Of a stretch of DNA of 7,333 nucleotides, positions 1 to 5,874 are shown piece after piece; within the stretch, counting starts at the first letter, position 1; the number at the start of each line of letters is the position of its first letter. The notes under the pieces were generated by a model. It ran no database searches. It was given only the letters and a program-made list of their open reading frames with translations, and was not told the origin of the DNA. The DNA comes from Enteractinococcus helveticum (GTDB lineage Bacteria > Actinomycetota > Actinomycetes > Actinomycetales > Micrococcaceae). Both the position numbers and the translations under genes were made by a program. The DNA lies in NCBI RefSeq assembly GCF_020742345.1, contig NZ_DYXC01000119.1, positions 1-7,333 on the forward strand, in the 5' to 3' direction.

Positions 1-1
1 A

Positions 2-607
2 GTCGATCGAGTAGAACAACAGATGCAGGCTGCCGGGCGTCGCAGAGCATCAGCACGTCTGATCACATCGGTGACAGTCATTGCAGCAGCCACAGATGAA
101 GCAGCCTATGATCGCTTCCGCGACTACAGCCAATACGTTGATCAAGACGCGGCCCTTGCCCTGTTTGCTGGCTGGACGGGCTTGGACTTATCGAAATATC
201 AGCCAGACGACGTATTGCAAGACGTACATATTGAGGGCAACCGTTCTGCACTGCAATCCTTTACCTCAATGGACCCAGACCGCGCATGGACCATCGCCGA
301 TCTGGCATCATATATGTCCATCGGCGCTCGCGGACCGGTGATCATCGGTTCCGGCAAGACCGTCGTTGACGAACTGGAACGATGGATACAAGAAGCTGGT
401 GTTGACGGCTTCAACGTTGATTACGCACTACGCGGCCCGGATATGACGGCGTTCGCCAAGTTTGTCACCCCCGAACTGCGAGCACGTGGACACCTAACCC
501 CGGCACCACCGGTCGGGTCTGATCATCAAACCCTTCGCGGTCGAATTTTCGGTACCGACTGGCTGCCACAAGACTCCACCGGGGGCGCATATCGTAGGGG
601 TCAATAA
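2..607 (+). CDS. LLM-class flavin-dependent monooxygenase, C-terminal part (5' end outside window)
   Basis: The reading frame is open from the first bases of the window to the TAA at 605-607, so this is the last ~201 residues of a longer protein. It resembles the C-terminal half of the NtaA/SnaA/DmoA branch of bacterial-luciferase-like monooxygenases, usually about 430-450 aa, which use FMNH2 from a partner reductase and O2 to oxidise small organic substrates. Family-like stretches include FAGWTGLDLSKYQPDD, the GARGPVIIGSGKTVVDEL segment, the EAGVDGFNVDYAL barrel strand, and a tail (FVTPELRARG, then TLRGRIFG) typical of this branch. An internal ATG at 23 is not the real start, because the homologous barrel core lies upstream of it. 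The substrate cannot be deduced. The next gene begins 70 bases downstream on the same strand but has its own apparent promoter. Confidence 0.85.
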   Translation, partial: VDRVEQQMQAAGRRRASARLITSVTVIAAATDEAAYDRFRDYSQYVDQDAALALFAGWTGLDLSKYQPDDVLQDVHIEGNRSALQSFTSMDPDRAWTIADLASYMSIGARGPVIIGSGKTVVDELERWIQEAGVDGFNVDYALRGPDMTAFAKFVTPELRARGHLTPAPPVGSDHQTLRGRIFGTDWLPQDSTGGAYRRGQ

Positions 608-664
608 ATGGCGGCCGACACCTTGAGCATGACACGGGTATCGCGGCCTCGGGAGTGACCACAT

Positions 665-677
665 TAGACTGGTCTAG
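665..677 (+). promoter_or_regulatory. TetR-type operator overlapping a -10 element of a leaderless promoter
   Basis: Positions 665-676 read TAGACTGGTCTA, a perfect 5-bp inverted repeat (TAGAC/GTCTA) around TG. From memory, this agrees with the core of operators bound by TetR-family repressors of the LmrA/YxaF type (TAGANYGGTCTA) and resembles NemR-type sites. The left half, TAGACT (665-670), also fits an actinobacterial -10 hexamer. Transcription would then begin at about 677-678, on the GTG start of the next gene. No good -35 match is seen near 642-647. No TetR gene lies in this window, so the repressor would be encoded elsewhere. The palindrome is seen; its function as an operator is inferred. 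Confidence 0.55.
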
Positions 678-3128
678 GTGACCGATCAAGCCAGCTTTCA
701 GAGTCCAACACATATTCACGTTCGTGGCGACCGGGTCAATAATCTGAAAAATATTGACGTCGACATTCCACTGAATCAGCTGGTGGGCATCGTTGGCGTA
801 TCTGGTTCAGGCAAGTCGTCGCTGGCCATGGGCACCCTCTATGCCGAAGGTTCCCGTCGATACTTGGAAGCCCTATCGACCTATACCCGACGCAGAATGG
901 CAGCCACCGGGCGGGCAGCGGTGGATTCAGTCAGTCATATCCCACCGGCACTGGCCCTACGGCAGCGGCCGGGAGTCGCTGGTGTGCGATCCACATTTGG
1001 CACCTCAACAGAGCTGCTCAACATTGTGCGGCTGATCTTCTCACGCTTGGCCGAACACCGTTGCCCACACTGTGGCACCTATGCTTCGGCCACCATCAAC
1101 GTAGCGCTGGAACATCCCATCACCTGCACCCATTGCGGCCAAGACTTTTACGCACCAGGTGCCGAAGACCTAGCCTTCAATTCCGCCGGAGCCTGCCCGG
1201 AATGTGCCGGCACCGGGATCACCCGGCAGGTGGATGACGCCAGCCTGGTACCGGACCCAACCAAAACCATTGACGAAGGTGCCGTGGCACCCTGGAACCA
1301 ATTTGGGTTCAACGTCCAACCCCAAATCGTGGCCGAATTCGGCGTGCGAATGCAGGTACCGTTTCGCGAACTCACCGTTGCAGAACGCGAGATCGTCTTC
1401 AACGGTCCAGAGGAAAAGAAAGCCATTACGGTGACCAGCCGCAAGGGTGTACACGATCTGGATTTCACGTTCCGCAACGCCAGACTCACTGTAACCAAAG
1501 AACTCGAACGTGCCACCGACGCCCGAAGATTGCAGCGGGTGTCAAAATTTCTTGTCGAAAAAATCTGCCCGATCTGTCACGGCACCCGGCTTTCACCACG
1601 GGCACGCGAACCCCGCATTGGTACCCAAAACCTCGCCTCAATCTCAGCACTTCCTCTCCACGATCTACTCGATTGGGCGGCCAGCCTGGAACTGCCCAAC
1701 CAACTCACCGAGCTTGGAACAGCCCTGGTGGCCACACTGCAAGACATGGGCAAACGGCTCCTGCAGCTGGGGCTGGGGTACCTTTCCCTTGATCGAGCCT
1801 CGTCCACCTTGTCCAATGGTGAACGCCAACGCGCCCAATTGGCTCGAGCAGTGCGCAATGAAACCACCGGTGTGCTGTACATCCTGGATGAACCATCCAT
1901 CGGGTTACACCCCGCCAATGTCGAAGGTCTGATTGGCGTGATGCACGATCTGCTCCACGAAGGCAATTCGGTGGTGTTCGTGGATCACGATGTCGCCGTG
2001 ATCCAGGCTGCTCAGCATCTCATTGAAATTGGCCCGGGCTCTGGAGCCCACGGCGGCACCATTGTCACCACAGGCACACCCGAAGAAGTCGCCAGCCAAT
2101 CGGCGTCAGCCATTGGTCGGCACTTATGTGGCCCACAGCCCATCGAACGTTCCCATCCGGAACCAACCGGCTGGATTTCGTTACAAACCACCCCGATCCA
2201 CACCGTTGCTGCACTGGATGTCAGCTTTCCTACCGGTGTGCTCACCGTGGTCACCGGCGTATCCGGCTCCGGGAAAACCACGTTAGTACTGGAATCCTTG
2301 CTGCCTGCACTCAACGGTGACACCCCGGAACACGTCGAACACATCGCAGGGGATATCGACCGGACTGTGCTGGTGGATGCCACGCCCATTGGCATCAACA
2401 TTCGATCCACCGTGGCCACCTATTCAGGCATTATGGACCAGCTGCGCACCGAATTCGGCAAGCTCAGTGACCATTACACTGCAGCCGACTTCTCCTACAA
2501 CACCGGCTCACTGAAATGCCCAGAATGCGACGGGAACGGTCAGATATCATTGGACGCCCAGTTCTTAGCCGACGTCCACATGACGTGCCCGACCTGTCAC
2601 GGTACGCGATACCGTCCAGAGGTTGCCGACATCCAGTTGGAAGGGCATTCATTGCCCCAGATCCTGGCGCTGACCGCAGCAGAAGCCGCAGACCTGTTCG
2701 CAGAATATAAGCGTATTGTTCGCAAGCTCAACGTGCTGATTGATCTGGGCTTGGGCTACTTAACCCTGGGCGAAGCTACCCCTGCTTTGTCAGGTGGTGA
2801 AGCCCAGCGGCTGAAGTTATCCACCGAATTGGGACGGAATCAGCAGGGCACACTTTTTGTTCTGGACGAACCCTCGGTGGGTCTGCATCCCGACGATGTC
2901 GCAGTATTAGTTGGCGTGTTGGATCGGCTCATCGCACGTGGCGCCACGGTCATTGTGATCGAACACGATCTAGACATCATTGCCGCAGCAGACTGGCTGA
3001 TAGATCTCGGCCCCGGCGGTGGTGCCGACGGCGGTCGTATTGTTGCCACCGGAACCCCGGACGACGTCGCAGCGACTGATACCCTCACCGCAACCTACCT
3101 GCGCGCCCACCTGGCTGCCCACCCGTGA
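678..3128 (+). CDS. UvrA-like dual ABC ATPase, DrrC-type drug-resistance protein
   Basis: This cytosolic protein of 816 aa has two ABC ATPase modules laid out as in UvrA. Module 1: Walker A GVSGSGKS (40-47), cysteine pairs at 129/132, 150/153, 173/176 and 297/300, signature LSNGERQR (378-385), Walker B YILDEPS with E405, and H-loop H437. Module 2: Walker A GVSGSGKT (527-534), zinc-finger cysteines C614/C617 and C637/C640, signature LSGGEAQR (704-711), Walker B LFVLDEPS with E731, and H763. It is over 100 residues shorter than housekeeping UvrA (about 940 aa), mainly because the region between the first Walker A and the first signature lacks a full UvrB-binding/insertion segment. That matches the DrrC type, linked to daunorubicin resistance in Streptomyces, where it is thought to release DNA-bound drug. 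The GTG at 678 directly follows an in-frame TAG (675-677), and no Shine-Dalgarno is present, so leaderless translation is likely. The first signature has N in place of the second G. The actual ligand is unknown. Confidence 0.88.
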   Translation: MTDQASFQSPTHIHVRGDRVNNLKNIDVDIPLNQLVGIVGVSGSGKSSLAMGTLYAEGSRRYLEALSTYTRRRMAATGRAAVDSVSHIPPALALRQRPGVAGVRSTFGTSTELLNIVRLIFSRLAEHRCPHCGTYASATINVALEHPITCTHCGQDFYAPGAEDLAFNSAGACPECAGTGITRQVDDASLVPDPTKTIDEGAVAPWNQFGFNVQPQIVAEFGVRMQVPFRELTVAEREIVFNGPEEKKAITVTSRKGVHDLDFTFRNARLTVTKELERATDARRLQRVSKFLVEKICPICHGTRLSPRAREPRIGTQNLASISALPLHDLLDWAASLELPNQLTELGTALVATLQDMGKRLLQLGLGYLSLDRASSTLSNGERQRAQLARAVRNETTGVLYILDEPSIGLHPANVEGLIGVMHDLLHEGNSVVFVDHDVAVIQAAQHLIEIGPGSGAHGGTIVTTGTPEEVASQSASAIGRHLCGPQPIERSHPEPTGWISLQTTPIHTVAALDVSFPTGVLTVVTGVSGSGKTTLVLESLLPALNGDTPEHVEHIAGDIDRTVLVDATPIGINIRSTVATYSGIMDQLRTEFGKLSDHYTAADFSYNTGSLKCPECDGNGQISLDAQFLADVHMTCPTCHGTRYRPEVADIQLEGHSLPQILALTAAEAADLFAEYKRIVRKLNVLIDLGLGYLTLGEATPALSGGEAQRLKLSTELGRNQQGTLFVLDEPSVGLHPDDVAVLVGVLDRLIARGATVIVIEHDLDIIAAADWLIDLGPGGGADGGRIVATGTPDDVAATDTLTATYLRAHLAAHP

Positions 3129-3211
3129 GGATCACCGCGGTCAATCGCACCATTCGGAGCGGCGAATTGCAGCCATCGGGTGGTTCAAGTGCTGCCACGT
3201 CGACTTCACCG
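3129..3211. other. Short convergent intergenic gap
   Basis: These 83 bases separate the 3' ends of the UvrA-like gene (+) and the toxin gene (-). I see no convincing hairpin followed by a T-run on either strand. An 8-base palindrome, ACCGCGGT, near the left edge is too short to call a terminator. Confidence 0.4.
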
Positions 3212-3508
3212 TCAGCCTTCGAGCGCGTCTGGATGATGGTGCCGCGAGTGTAACACTCGGACGACGAGCAATTCGCTTATTTGGGTCTGCTGGTAAAAGA
3301 GTCCGTAGGGAAATTGTCGCATTCGTGTTCTCCGGAGATCTTCGAACCCTTCGACCGGCGGTGAACCCTTGGGGAACGCGATGATCCGCGCGATAACAGC
3401 GTCGATATCGTCGAGGAAGCGCGCGCTCAGCTCGTGATCGATATCCCTGTAGTAGTCGACGGCTTTTTCAAGGTCGGTCACCGCCTGCGGCGTGAGGACA
3501 ATCTTCAA
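3212..3508 (-). CDS. Type II toxin, ParE/RelE superfamily
   Basis: A 98-aa protein of normal toxin length. It starts MKIVLTPQAV and has the usual two N-terminal helices (about 8-45), then the diagnostic C-terminal strands: LRRTRMRQFPYGLFYQ at about 58-73 and LLVVRVLHSRHHHP at about 80-93. This RR..R.FPYG.FY pattern is typical of ParE-like members, which poison DNA gyrase, although related RelE proteins cut ribosome-bound mRNA; sequence alone does not settle which. The start codon is TTG (3508-3506), overlapping the antitoxin stop in a 4-base TTGA, with GAGG (3517-3514) six bases upstream as Shine-Dalgarno. The overlap implies translational coupling, and the weak start codon would keep toxin synthesis below that of the antitoxin. 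The gene appears intact. Confidence 0.9.
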   Translation of the reverse strand: MKIVLTPQAVTDLEKAVDYYRDIDHELSARFLDDIDAVIARIIAFPKGSPPVEGFEDLRRTRMRQFPYGLFYQQTQISELLVVRVLHSRHHHPDALEG

Positions 3509-3759
3509 CGCTGGCCTCGAAGACTCCCGCGGACGTCGGTCCAGTCGCGTAGGGAGACAGGGTCCGAAGGGACGGCGTCAAGGGCTGCTACCAGTGCTGC
3601 CTTCTCCTCTTCGGTCGGCCTATAGACCGGTTCCCCGAAGTATCTACGTAGTGCTTCCTGAATAACTTCTGAACGGCTGCGGTGCTCGACGGCACGCGCC
3701 TGTTCCACCATCTCATACAACTCTTTTGGAAGGGTCACCGTCACTTTTTCCACTGTCAT
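3505..3759 (-). CDS. Type II antitoxin, ribbon-helix-helix (CopG/ParD-like)
   Basis: An 84-aa protein, first gene of the toxin-antitoxin operon. Residues 4-41 form a ribbon-helix-helix DNA-binding domain: strand KVTVTLP, helix PKELYEMVEQARAVEH, a turn containing RSRSEVI, and helix QEALRRYF. The rest (about 42-84, with PVYRPTEEEKAALVAALD) is the probable toxin-binding tail, which normally wraps around the toxin and is labile to proteases. As in its family, it should dimerise, neutralise the ParE-like partner and repress its own promoter, most likely through the inverted repeat at 3770-3792. The ATG at 3759-3757 is fixed by a near-perfect Shine-Dalgarno. Confidence 0.92.
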   Translation of the reverse strand: MTVEKVTVTLPKELYEMVEQARAVEHRSRSEVIQEALRRYFGEPVYRPTEEEKAALVAALDAVPSDPVSLRDWTDVRGSLRGQR

Positions 3760-3763
3760 ATGT

Positions 3764-3770
3764 ACCTCCT
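3764..3770 (-). promoter_or_regulatory. Strong ribosome binding site of the antitoxin gene
   Basis: The minus strand reads AGGAGGTACATATG, an essentially consensus Shine-Dalgarno four to five bases before the ATG. It is the strongest ribosome site in the window, consistent with antitoxin being made in excess over the toxin, which has GAGG and a TTG start. Its first base coincides with the end of the operator palindrome. Confidence 0.85.
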
Positions 3771-3792
3771 TGGTATGAAATAATCATACCAA
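3770..3792. promoter_or_regulatory. Operator palindrome of the toxin-antitoxin operon
   Basis: A perfect 9-bp inverted repeat, TTGGTATGA (3770-3778) and TCATACCAA (3784-3792), with AATAA between. It lies immediately before the antitoxin ribosome site and contains the probable -10 element, the expected place for autoregulation by a ribbon-helix-helix antitoxin and its toxin complex. The repeat is seen directly; binding is inferred. Confidence 0.8.
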
Positions 3793-3812
3793 TGGCCAAT
3801 GCGGTTATGGAA
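3777..3812 (-). promoter_or_regulatory. Predicted promoter of the toxin-antitoxin operon
   Basis: On the minus strand TATGAT (3788-3783) is a good -10 hexamer. The best -35 at 18-bp spacing is the weak TTCCAT (3812-3807). The predicted start near 3777 would give a leader of about 18 bases that begins inside the operator and holds little beyond the ribosome site, so repressor binding would cover both the -10 and the transcription start. Confidence 0.5.
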
Positions 3813-3919
3813 TCGAGATTTGCCTGCCTACATCCGGACAGGTTTACCCAACCAGAGTAAAAATAGAGACGACGACAGACACCCTGTATCCGAGGTCATT
3901 TGAAAAGGACTCCAGCAGA

Positions 3920-4318
3920 ATGCACGACGTGAGTAAAGTACCGCCCTTGAACCTGGGGGACCTGCGCTTTGAAATCACGACACAAACTCGAAAGCGACTC
4001 TTTGGACGCCGTCCAAAGGTCTTGTTGATGGTCCAGGTGTCGTTATCCGGTTACCGGATGGAATTCGACTCACGAGAGATACTCGATCTGGCCAACGGGC
4101 CACTCATTATTGAAGCGGTCTCGGCGAGCCCTGACGGGGATTATTTTCTGGCTTCACCTGCTGTCATCGAACCAAGCAGTGCAGTAGGTGCTAGCTTGCC
4201 AGGACACGAAAACAGCGCTGATAGTTTGCTCGTAATGCGCGGCAACGGTGTACTGGCAAAATTATCAGGTGCGCAGCAGGAGGAACTCATCGCTTGGCTG
4301 CAGTCGGTTGAGACTTAG
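3920..4318 (+). CDS. Hypothetical protein of 132 aa
   Basis: I do not recognise this protein. It has no signal peptide, membrane span or cysteine. A basic patch (RKRLFGRRPK, about 24-33) is followed by alternating strand-like segments (VLLMVQVSL, LIIEAVSA), a flexible middle rich in Ser, Ala and Gly (about 82-102), and a C-terminal amphipathic helix (SGAQQEELIAWLQSVE). The start is supported by AAAGGA (3904-3909), though its 10-base spacing is rather long; a GTG at 3929 is the alternative. It reads away from the toxin-antitoxin operon and lies between it and a decayed RelE fragment, so it may be accessory cargo. No convincing promoter is seen in 3793-3919. The uninterrupted length and start context make it a probable real gene. 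Confidence 0.65.
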   Translation: MHDVSKVPPLNLGDLRFEITTQTRKRLFGRRPKVLLMVQVSLSGYRMEFDSREILDLANGPLIIEAVSASPDGDYFLASPAVIEPSSAVGASLPGHENSADSLLVMRGNGVLAKLSGAQQEELIAWLQSVET

Positions 4319-4337
4319 CCCCGCATTGTTCCACCGA

Positions 4338-4358
4338 ACGTCAAGAGATCCTTGATGT
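4338..4358 (+). terminator. Possible hairpin after the hypothetical gene
   Basis: ACGTCAAG (4338-4345) can pair with CTTGATGT (4351-4358) over eight positions, one of them a G-U pair, around the loop AGATC. It begins 20 bases after the stop of the 132-aa gene. There is no T-run behind it, so it is at best a weak or factor-assisted terminator, and it may be chance. Confidence 0.3.
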
Positions 4359-4392
4359 GATGAGGGTCCGATGACTCCCGAAATGCTTGGGC

Positions 4393-4557
4393 TTACCGGC
4401 ACGCGTTAAGAGCAGCCGTGGTCATTGCATCAGTGATCTCCATAGACTTTGAGCGGTGCATGACTTTCATAGCAAAGATCACTAGTGTCTCGTCGTAGTG
4501 TTTGGTGATCGCTCGATAGTTGCCGATGCGATAGCACCAGTGGCCACGGAGTTGGTC
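4393..4557 (-). pseudogene. RelE-type toxin remnant (C-terminal part only)
   Basis: Read on the minus strand, this frame gives DQLRGHWCYRIGNYRAI, continuing TKHYDETLVIFAMKVMHRS and ending at TAA (4395-4393). The LRG-W-YRIGNYRAI block followed by a hydrophobic strand and V-HR matches the C-terminal sheet of RelE-superfamily toxins, where the usual text is like LRG..W..R.GDYRVIY....LVVLVLRVGHR. About 45 N-terminal residues are missing: upstream the frame continues as a proline-rich, non-family sequence and runs into the oxidoreductase gene, with no ribosome site or plausible start. No antitoxin is present. It also carries about 16 extra residues after the usual HR end. I read it as a truncated, non-functional toxin. 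It occupies most of the otherwise gene-free stretch 4319-4651; the remainder shows nothing I can identify. Confidence 0.65.
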
Positions 4558-4651
4558 CGGTGGAGACGGGCTTTGGGCGGGCTTCAGAACCGGAAGCGTC
4601 GGTGACCAGTTGGGCCCGATACGACCACGCTGATGTGTGGTGCCCCGGTTA

Positions 4652-5824
4652 TCACCACGCTGGTAGCTCGATGGGATCGTGAAGGCTGCGACCCATCGCC
4701 AGATTCGCGACGAAGGGTATCCCCATCAACCTCAAGGTGGCGTTGCGTAACCATAATTGTCGGCGATTAGCAGGTGCGAATGCAGAGTCTAATCGCAGGG
4801 CAGCGTCTTGTTTTTCTTCAATCATGGGACGTAACTGCTGCTCATAGGCCGCGAAAGCCCGGCCGTAGTTGCCTTGAGTATGGCGCAACTGAGCGGCCAA
4901 TATATAGGCTTCAACCATGGCTAGCGCGGAGCCTTGACCGGCCAGCAATGAGGGTGCCGCCGCGGCATCACCCAACAGCGCGATGCGACCGCGTGACCAC
5001 TCCGGCATACGTATCTGACTCGCCCGGTCCATATAGAAGGTCTTCGCCTGTGGGAGTTGTTCAAGAATGCCCGGTACTTCGCCACCAATATGGCTCAATC
5101 TGGTGCGCAATAACTCGTGTTGGGCTTCAACATCGTGCAGCGGTATTGGCCGGTCGTCGCGGAAAGTAAACAGCACCAGGGTGGTGTCATCACGCAGCGA
5201 TACGCGCAATGTTTGCACCCCGATGGTTGTTTGGGTGACGGCGACCAACTCGTTGCGCGGGCGGTAACCTTCGAGTTCGAGTGCACTCACCATCAGGCCC
5301 ACGTGGCGTTCGAATTTGGCTTCGGGACCAAACACCAGCGACCGCACCTTCGAATGCAATCCATCGGCACCAAAGACCAGATCAAAGTCGCGGGGTGGGC
5401 CGTGTTCGAATTCGACGTGAACTCGTTGTCCGTCGTCATCCAATGCTGTCACCGTGTCCCCGAAGATGGTTTCGACCTCGTCGTCGAGGCGATCATAGAT
5501 GGCGGCAGACAGATCTGAACGGGCAATGGAAACGTATCGACCGCCGGTGGCATCAACAATTTTTGCCGGATCGACGCGAGCAACTATGTTACCGGTGGCA
5601 GAGACCTCGCGCAGCTCCTTGATGACATAACCATCGCGCATGAGCCGCGGTACGATGCCCATGCGTTCGGCGACATCAAAACCGGCACCCCAGAAGTCAA
5701 CTAGGTACCCGCCCTTGCGCAACTGTGGGGAAGCCTCGAACAGTGTGACCTCATGCCCGTCCCGATGGAGCCAGTAGGCCAGGGTGGGGCCGGCGATACC
5801 CGCCCCGACGATCAAGATCCGCAT
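4652..5824 (-). CDS. Class A FAD-dependent monooxygenase (PHBH/TetX-like fold)
   Basis: A 390-aa flavoprotein of normal length for single-component aromatic or polyketide hydroxylases, which use NAD(P)H and O2 to hydroxylate a ring substrate. Visible motifs: the Rossmann GAGIAG (7-12) with E30 closing the ADP-ribose site, R102 in ARSDL, the GADGLHSKVR motif (152-161) that contacts both FAD and NAD(P)H, and the second FAD motif with G285-D286 in LLGDAAAAPSLLAGQGSALAM. It is probably soluble, as no membrane helix stands out. The start is set at the ATG 5824-5822, placed just before the Rossmann strand and preceded by GAGGGG at six-base spacing. It follows the CoA-transferase gene by 50 bases on the same strand and is probably the last gene of that operon. 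Members include tetracycline- and rifamycin-inactivating enzymes as well as catabolic hydroxylases; the substrate cannot be told from sequence. Confidence 0.9.
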   Translation of the reverse strand: MRILIVGAGIAGPTLAYWLHRDGHEVTLFEASPQLRKGGYLVDFWGAGFDVAERMGIVPRLMRDGYVIKELREVSATGNIVARVDPAKIVDATGGRYVSIARSDLSAAIYDRLDDEVETIFGDTVTALDDDGQRVHVEFEHGPPRDFDLVFGADGLHSKVRSLVFGPEAKFERHVGLMVSALELEGYRPRNELVAVTQTTIGVQTLRVSLRDDTTLVLFTFRDDRPIPLHDVEAQHELLRTRLSHIGGEVPGILEQLPQAKTFYMDRASQIRMPEWSRGRIALLGDAAAAPSLLAGQGSALAMVEAYILAAQLRHTQGNYGRAFAAYEQQLRPMIEEKQDAALRLDSAFAPANRRQLWLRNATLRLMGIPFVANLAMGRSLHDPIELPAW

Positions 5825-5874
5825 GGTATTCCCCTCATAACGGCGTCGTCGTTTCAATCGTAGTTGGCAGTGGG

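Noticed and set aside
1510..1932. Plus-strand frame of 140 aa inside the UvrA-like gene
   Set aside because: It is a shifted-frame reading of a gene whose motifs are continuous through this region; it has no domain of its own.
3245..3259. 15-base palindrome CGAGTGT-A-ACACTCG
   Set aside because: It lies wholly inside the toxin coding sequence, cannot form a useful hairpin loop without opening the stem, and has no T-run; probably chance.
3622..3636. TAGACCGGT sequence resembling the operator seen before the UvrA-like gene
   Set aside because: Only the left part matches; it is inside the antitoxin coding sequence and encodes its common PVYRPTEEE stretch.
4637..4658. GTGGTG/CACCAC inverted repeat at the end of the monooxygenase gene as a terminator
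   Set aside because: Only six pairs with a 10-base loop, it overlaps the stop codon, and no U-run follows on the transcribed strand.
5117..5518. Plus-strand frame of 133 aa opposite the FAD monooxygenase
   Set aside because: It is antisense to a well-supported gene, has no family features and no ribosome site; it follows from the codon bias of the real gene.
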